From NCBI RefSeq assembly GCF_024623455.1, contig NZ_JANIPJ010000013.1, positions 124,001 through 188,000 on the forward strand: 64,000 bases of DNA, read 5' to 3'. The position numbers and the translations under genes were made by a program. The notes beneath the pieces are model-generated. The model ran no database searches, had not been told where the DNA came from, and worked only from the letters and a program-made list of their open reading frames with translations. The DNA comes from Paenibacillus soyae (GTDB lineage Bacteria; Bacillota; Bacilli; Paenibacillales; Paenibacillaceae). Position 1 is the stretch's first letter, and each line of letters opens with the position of its first letter. Shown here one piece after another: positions 60,287 to 64,000 of this stretch.

Positions 60287-60322
60287 CAGGGAAAGCCATT
60301 AGTCGGGGTTTCCCTGTTTTTG
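60287..60322 (+). terminator. terminator of the membrane-protein gene
   Basis: CAGGGAAA / TTTCCCTG with T-run GTTTTTG. Confidence 0.75.
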
Positions 60323-60405
60323 TTCATTCAGGACATATGTCCTTTTCTATTGGGCAAGGATAGCATTAAATGAAAGGAGACAGAAAAGCGAAGGAGAGAC
60401 AACTT

Positions 60406-60831
60406 ATGAAAGGCTGGATTTACGCCGTGCTGGGCGGCGGGTTCATTGCGCTTCAAGGAGCGGCGAATGCCCGGATCAGCGCGGATATCGGCACTTGGCA
60501 GGCGGCGACGATTACGCAGTTTACCGGGTTTGTAACGGCGCTGCTTATCGCGTTAGCCGTAGGAGGCGGAAGCTTCAAAGAGCTGAAGCGGGTGAAGCCG
60601 CTGTACTTATTCGGAGGCGCGTTCGCGGCCGCGGTTATTTACAGCAACGTGACCGCCATCCAAAGCGTCGGCTTGACCTTGACGGTAGCCGCCGTCTTGA
60701 TCGCGCAGCTGGCCATGACGTTCGTCATCGAAAGCCGCGGATGGTTCGGCATCGCCAAGCAGAAGATGGGGCTGCCGCAATTTATAGGCATCGCGATGAT
60801 GATCGCGGGCGTCATCGTGCTCAAATCTTAG
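60406..60831 (+). CDS. DMT transporter half (YdcZ/DUF606 type)
   Basis: 141 residues, five membrane segments. GGGFIALQGAANARIS, the conserved N-terminal motif of YdcZ-type small multidrug/metabolite carriers. ATG 60406 follows GAAGGAGAG. First gene of a three-gene unit with a Crp-family regulator and a second DMT half, so the two may form a heterodimer. Confidence 0.9.
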   Translation: MKGWIYAVLGGGFIALQGAANARISADIGTWQAATITQFTGFVTALLIALAVGGGSFKELKRVKPLYLFGGAFAAAVIYSNVTAIQSVGLTLTVAAVLIAQLAMTFVIESRGWFGIAKQKMGLPQFIGIAMMIAGVIVLKS

Positions 60832-60852
60832 ATAAGGAAGCGATAGCGCGCT

Positions 60853-61572
60853 ATGAGCGAAACGTATGTATCGGAGCAGCTCCGCCATTATATCCGGCTG
60901 CATCGGCTTGAGTCCATCCTTCCTGCCTCGCTTCATCCGCATCTCGCGTTATGCGATTTCGAGCAGGGAGAGCCGATCTGCATGCAGGGGGAGAAGGCTC
61001 GTTATCTGTACATTTTGGTCAAGGGGAAGATCAAAATATTCAATACATCGGCGGAAGGCCGAACGCTTGTCGTCTCCTTCAAGACGCCTCTCGAATTAAT
61101 CGGGGACGTGGAGTTTTTCCAAGACATCGAGATCATTAACACCGTGGAGGCGGTATCGCCGGTCGTGATGATCCGCGTTCCATATCGGGCGCTCCAAGAG
61201 CACGGCAGCGACCATGCGCCGCTGCTTCGTTTTCTGCTGGACATCATCACGCGGAAGTTCAGCCTGAAATCGCAGTTCATGAGCTTCAATCTCATCTATC
61301 CCGTGGAGGTGCGTCTGGCGAGCTACCTGCTGTCGGTCTCCTTCGACGAGAACGATGCGGGATTTCGGGGGCGTCTCTCGACCAAGGGCTTGACGGATGC
61401 CGCCAACCTGATCGGCACCAGCTACCGCCACTTGAACCGGGTGCTTCGGAAGTTCGCGGACGATGGTTTAATCGAGAGAAGAAGGGACTACATCCTCGTG
61501 CTGGATAGGGACGGATTAAGAGAACGGGCGAATCAGAATATTTACGAACAGAAGCCGGAGAGGATGGATTAA
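60853..61572 (+). CDS. Crp/Fnr-family regulator (YeiL-like)
   Basis: 239 residues. Cyclic-nucleotide-type beta barrel (about 15-120: QGEKARYLYILVKGKIKIFN), dimer helix, and a winged HTH (TDAANLIGTSYRHLNRVLRK). No FeS-type cysteine cluster, so not an FNR oxygen sensor in the classic sense. Embedded between two DMT transporter genes, with two bases to the next start; likely controls them. Confidence 0.9.
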   Translation: MSETYVSEQLRHYIRLHRLESILPASLHPHLALCDFEQGEPICMQGEKARYLYILVKGKIKIFNTSAEGRTLVVSFKTPLELIGDVEFFQDIEIINTVEAVSPVVMIRVPYRALQEHGSDHAPLLRFLLDIITRKFSLKSQFMSFNLIYPVEVRLASYLLSVSFDENDAGFRGRLSTKGLTDAANLIGTSYRHLNRVLRKFADDGLIERRRDYILVLDRDGLRERANQNIYEQKPERMD

Positions 61573-61573
61573 C

Positions 61574-62053
61574 ATGTGGCAAGGATTATTGCTCGCGGCA
61601 TTCGGCGGAGCTCTTGTCGGGCTGCAGAACATATTCAACAAACGGGTGCATGAGAAAGCCAGCCCTTGGACGACAACGACCCTGGTGCTTGGCATGGGCT
61701 TCGCCGCCTCGCTCCTAATGGGACTGCTAATGGAAGGCGAGCAGTTGTTCAACTTGGGGAATATGAAGCTCTGGTTCTGGTTCAGCGGCGTGATCGGCGT
61801 AGGCGTCGTCGTCTGCATCACCCAAGCCACCAAGCTGCTGGGGCCTACTTACGCGACCTCAATCGCCCTAATTTCTCAGATCGGCTTTGCTTTGTGGTGG
61901 GATACGCAAGGGTGGATGGGACTCGAGAAGGTTCCGTTTACGTTCAATCAAGCGGCGGGCGTGCTGATCATCGTAGGCGGAATCCTTGTGTTCAAGCTGG
62001 GCGGAGCCGTGAAGCTCAGGAGCGCGAGGAAGCCTTTGAAGGATGCGGGGTAA
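61574..62053 (+). CDS. DMT transporter half (YdcZ/DUF606 type)
   Basis: 159 residues, five membrane segments. AAFGGALVGLQNIFNKRVHE start, TQATKLLGPTYATSIALISQ in the fourth segment. Paralogue of the gene at 60406 by layout; start ATG almost touches the regulator's stop. Substrate unknown. Confidence 0.9.
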   Translation: MWQGLLLAAFGGALVGLQNIFNKRVHEKASPWTTTTLVLGMGFAASLLMGLLMEGEQLFNLGNMKLWFWFSGVIGVGVVVCITQATKLLGPTYATSIALISQIGFALWWDTQGWMGLEKVPFTFNQAAGVLIIVGGILVFKLGGAVKLRSARKPLKDAG

Positions 62054-62110
62054 GCCGCCTTTCAGCGGTATCGTTTTGTTATAGTTGAAGTTTCCATTGT
62101 CGGCTCCAAA

Positions 62111-63241
62111 ATGTTAGGTGTAAAATTTTGGGTAGGCAGGACAATTAAAGCATTTGGAGGGGATCCTATAACTTATAACGAGGTCGTAAAAGTCGCTGAT
62201 GCGCATCTGCTTGCAACAGCAGCAGAGCTGTACGGTTTGGAAGGCTGCGAGTTCAGGCTGGTTCAGGCGCATGACGGAGGGCGTCATGTCGTGTATACCT
62301 GCGAGAAAGAGGGAGCCGATGCCAAAATACTTCGAATCGCCTTCTTGAATGACAGAAGCCGGGAAGATTATTTGGGCGAGCTCGAGTATGTCCGATATTT
62401 GTTCGAGCATGGCGGAAGCGTCGCGAATGTCATCAGCTCCCGTAATGGAAATCTGATCGAAGAGATTTCTTATCAGAGTCATAACTATTTTATCTGCTTG
62501 TTCACTCAGGCAAAAGGAAAAGGGCTTGCGGAAAATCACTATCAGTACCGAGAAGGGGCTCCCCTTACCGAATATTATTTTAACTGCGGTAAAGTTCTGG
62601 GCAAGCTCCACCAGTTGGCTAAGGACTACAAGCCTGTTCATCCTCGGTACGAATTTACGGATAGATTCAACGTCGAGTACATTGGAAAGCTATTACCCGA
62701 CTCCTTGTCCCTGCTTAAGGAGAGGCTGGCGGAGCTTCTTCACACCTTGGAGGGCTTGGACAGGAGCCGCGAGTCGTTCGGCATGATTCATTTCGATTAC
62801 AACGACGGCAATTATAAAATCGATTTTGACACCGGGCAAATCACGGTCTATGATTTCGACAATTCATGCTTCGGTTGGTATATGTATGACCTGGCCGATC
62901 TCTGGAGAAGCGGTACGGGCTGGGTGGCGGCTGAGCCGGATGCGGGCAAACGCAAGGCGTTTATGGAGGATTATTTTAGAACGGCCCTCGAGGGGTACAG
63001 ATCCGAGACGCGGGTCGATGATGCGCTGCTAGAGCAATTGCCTTTATTCATACAAGCAGTACTTATGGAAAATATCGTGTCTGAATTCGAAGGCATGCGG
63101 AACAGCAGCGAAGAACCGGAGTGCGATGAGGAGTTGTCTTACCTGATCAAATGTCTGGAGGACGATATTCCGTACGTGGGGTTCTTTGATGAAATTTACT
63201 CGAGTGAAGAACCATTTGAGTATGAGACGCGCCATATATAG
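62111..63241 (+). CDS. APH-family phosphotransferase
   Basis: Up to 376 residues. Protein-kinase-like fold: CEKEGADAKILRIAF with the ATP Lys, catalytic loop IHFDYNDGNYKI (HxDxxxxN), and metal loop VYDFDNSCFGWYMYDLADL. Family covers aminoglycoside, homoserine and fructosamine kinases; here probably a small-molecule kinase. ATG 62111 has no ribosome site; the only good one (TTGGAGGGG, 62155-62163) precedes an ATA codon, so the real start may be downstream and non-canonical. Confidence 0.85.
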   Translation: MLGVKFWVGRTIKAFGGDPITYNEVVKVADAHLLATAAELYGLEGCEFRLVQAHDGGRHVVYTCEKEGADAKILRIAFLNDRSREDYLGELEYVRYLFEHGGSVANVISSRNGNLIEEISYQSHNYFICLFTQAKGKGLAENHYQYREGAPLTEYYFNCGKVLGKLHQLAKDYKPVHPRYEFTDRFNVEYIGKLLPDSLSLLKERLAELLHTLEGLDRSRESFGMIHFDYNDGNYKIDFDTGQITVYDFDNSCFGWYMYDLADLWRSGTGWVAAEPDAGKRKAFMEDYFRTALEGYRSETRVDDALLEQLPLFIQAVLMENIVSEFEGMRNSSEEPECDEELSYLIKCLEDDIPYVGFFDEIYSSEEPFEYETRHI

Positions 63242-63264
63242 ATGGAAAGTCAAAACACGACATG

Positions 63265-63289
63265 AAGGCAGCCGACCGGCTGCCTTTTT
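63265..63289 (+). terminator. terminator after the phosphotransferase
   Basis: AAGGCAGCC / GGCTGCCTT perfect 9-bp stem, GACC loop, five T. Confidence 0.9.
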
Positions 63290-63373
63290 CAATCACATCT
63301 CGATATTATATATAACTTTTCCTCTCGCAACACGTCTGTTTAAATAAGTGTGAATGAGCAGGAGGATAAAGCA

Positions 63374-63826
63374 ATGAAAAAGTGGTTTTTTATAGTTTTG
63401 TCGGTTATAGTCGTCAGCGCCGGTGCGTTTGCCTTCTTTAAAAATATAAGCGAGAACAGGATCGCTGCGGAACCCGAAATTCCAAAGCCGAAAGTAACAG
63501 TCGGCGGAAAAGAAATCCCAACGGTACTCGGGACGCGCGTGACCGACGCGATTTACGACGCGGCGGGGGCCCTTGAACTCGTGAAGAACCAAGAGCCGAC
63601 CGTGGTCGTGCCAGGTGCGGAATTATCGGTCACTTTTGACTTCGCGCCTGGAACTTTGGTGCTTCAAAGGCTCGACGCTGAAGGAAACGTGGTTTCAGAG
63701 GAAAATCTGAAGCAATTTAAAGGTGTTCTCGTTCCATCCGAAAAGGGTGTCTACGTGTACGTCGTGAACGCTTGGTGGAAGCCGATCGGAAGCGCAAGCT
63801 TTGCATTGAAAATAAAAGTGGACTAA
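63374..63826 (+). CDS. small exported or membrane-anchored protein
   Basis: 150 residues. N-terminal signal anchor (KKWFFIVLSVIVVSAGAFAF), then a beta-sandwich part with GGKEIPTVLGTRVT, FAPGTLVLQRLD and a closing IGSASFALKIKVD. ATG 63374 follows GCAGGAGG. No family recognised; beta-rich extracellular protein of unknown function. Confidence 0.7.
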   Translation: MKKWFFIVLSVIVVSAGAFAFFKNISENRIAAEPEIPKPKVTVGGKEIPTVLGTRVTDAIYDAAGALELVKNQEPTVVVPGAELSVTFDFAPGTLVLQRLDAEGNVVSEENLKQFKGVLVPSEKGVYVYVVNAWWKPIGSASFALKIKVD

Positions 63827-63964
63827 CGTCTACTTTGGAATTTTATTGAAAGGAATCCATGTCGGTCGATGACGATCCTCGGTATCAACATTATGTTTGG
63901 TCGTTATTTTATTTATTAGGGTGAGAATGAAATGAGGTTTCGATAGCGAAAAAGGGAGTAGCTG

Positions 63965-64000
63965 ATGAAAAAAAATCTTGTGGATTATTTTAACTATAAG
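63965..64000 (+). CDS. gene start, truncated by window edge
   Basis: ATG 63965 after AAAAGGGAG begins MKKNLVDYFNYK; 12 codons visible. The short basic start then aromatic residues do not identify it. Confidence 0.55.
   Translation, partial: MKKNLVDYFNYK

Overview
The window looks like a chromosome segment of a GC-rich endospore-forming Firmicute of the Paenibacillus/Cohnella type. Reasons: strong AGGAGG-type ribosome sites, frequent GTG and TTG starts, Cse60-, YdjO- and YvyF-like genes, S-layer-homology and copper-amine-oxidase 'stalk' surface proteins, an oligosaccharide ABC importer of the LplB/YtcP type, and several carbohydrate-active enzymes. No rRNA or tRNA gene was seen.

Layout. 1-4.9 kb: sugar ABC importer (two permeases, binding lipoprotein) followed by a clan GH-D glycoside hydrolase. 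5-6.1 kb: Cse60-, GreA/GreB-C-terminal- and YdjO-like genes behind a clear sigma-A promoter. 6.2-19.9 kb: a large hybrid histidine kinase, lipoproteins, a subtilase with an SLH-like tail, VOC and TipAS-type MerR genes, an S-layer-homology protein, uppP, a stalk-domain protein and an overlapping MerR-thioredoxin pair. 20-23.4 kb: a small AT-rich gene, a VOC protein and a hydrolase lying between two copies of a palindromic intergenic repeat, then a P-loop gene. 23.8-29.1 kb: a MacB-type ABC exporter, a His-rich lipoprotein and an MFS carrier. 29.2-34.0 kb: a soluble three-PAS kinase, a ComA-like regulator and an ABC exporter. 34.0-35.4 kb: a gene graveyard with a nonsense-interrupted membrane gene, a truncated SDR, a paralogue fragment and a decayed IS605-family TnpB element. 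35.5-43.9 kb: more AT-rich accessory genes, including an RlmA-type 23S rRNA methyltransferase preceded by a short leader peptide and two hairpins. 44-54 kb: ROK regulator with an MFS carrier, a diguanylate cyclase, GH18 chitinase, GH88 hydrolase with a divergent AraC regulator, a class I c-di-GMP riboswitch before a YvyF-like gene, seven tandem 50/51-bp repeats, and ribA. 54-64 kb: GyrI-like and VOC genes, an OmpR/histidine-kinase pair, a DJ-1/PfpI fusion, DUF2306, DinB-like, a DMT-Crp-DMT operon, a phosphotransferase and small secreted proteins.

The strongest candidate regulatory systems are: (1) a nine-codon leader ending Arg-Tyr-Arg, followed by two hairpins, upstream of the rRNA methyltransferase, which has the layout of macrolide-induced attenuation; (2) a c-di-GMP-I riboswitch on an isolated flagellar-type regulator gene; (3) a TnpB remnant that keeps its promoter and right end, so it may still make a guide-type RNA, whose downstream 34 nt recurs exactly 11.9 kb away; (4) the tandem array, whose central palindrome varies in a compensated way. 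All functional statements are from reading the sequence; no database search was run.
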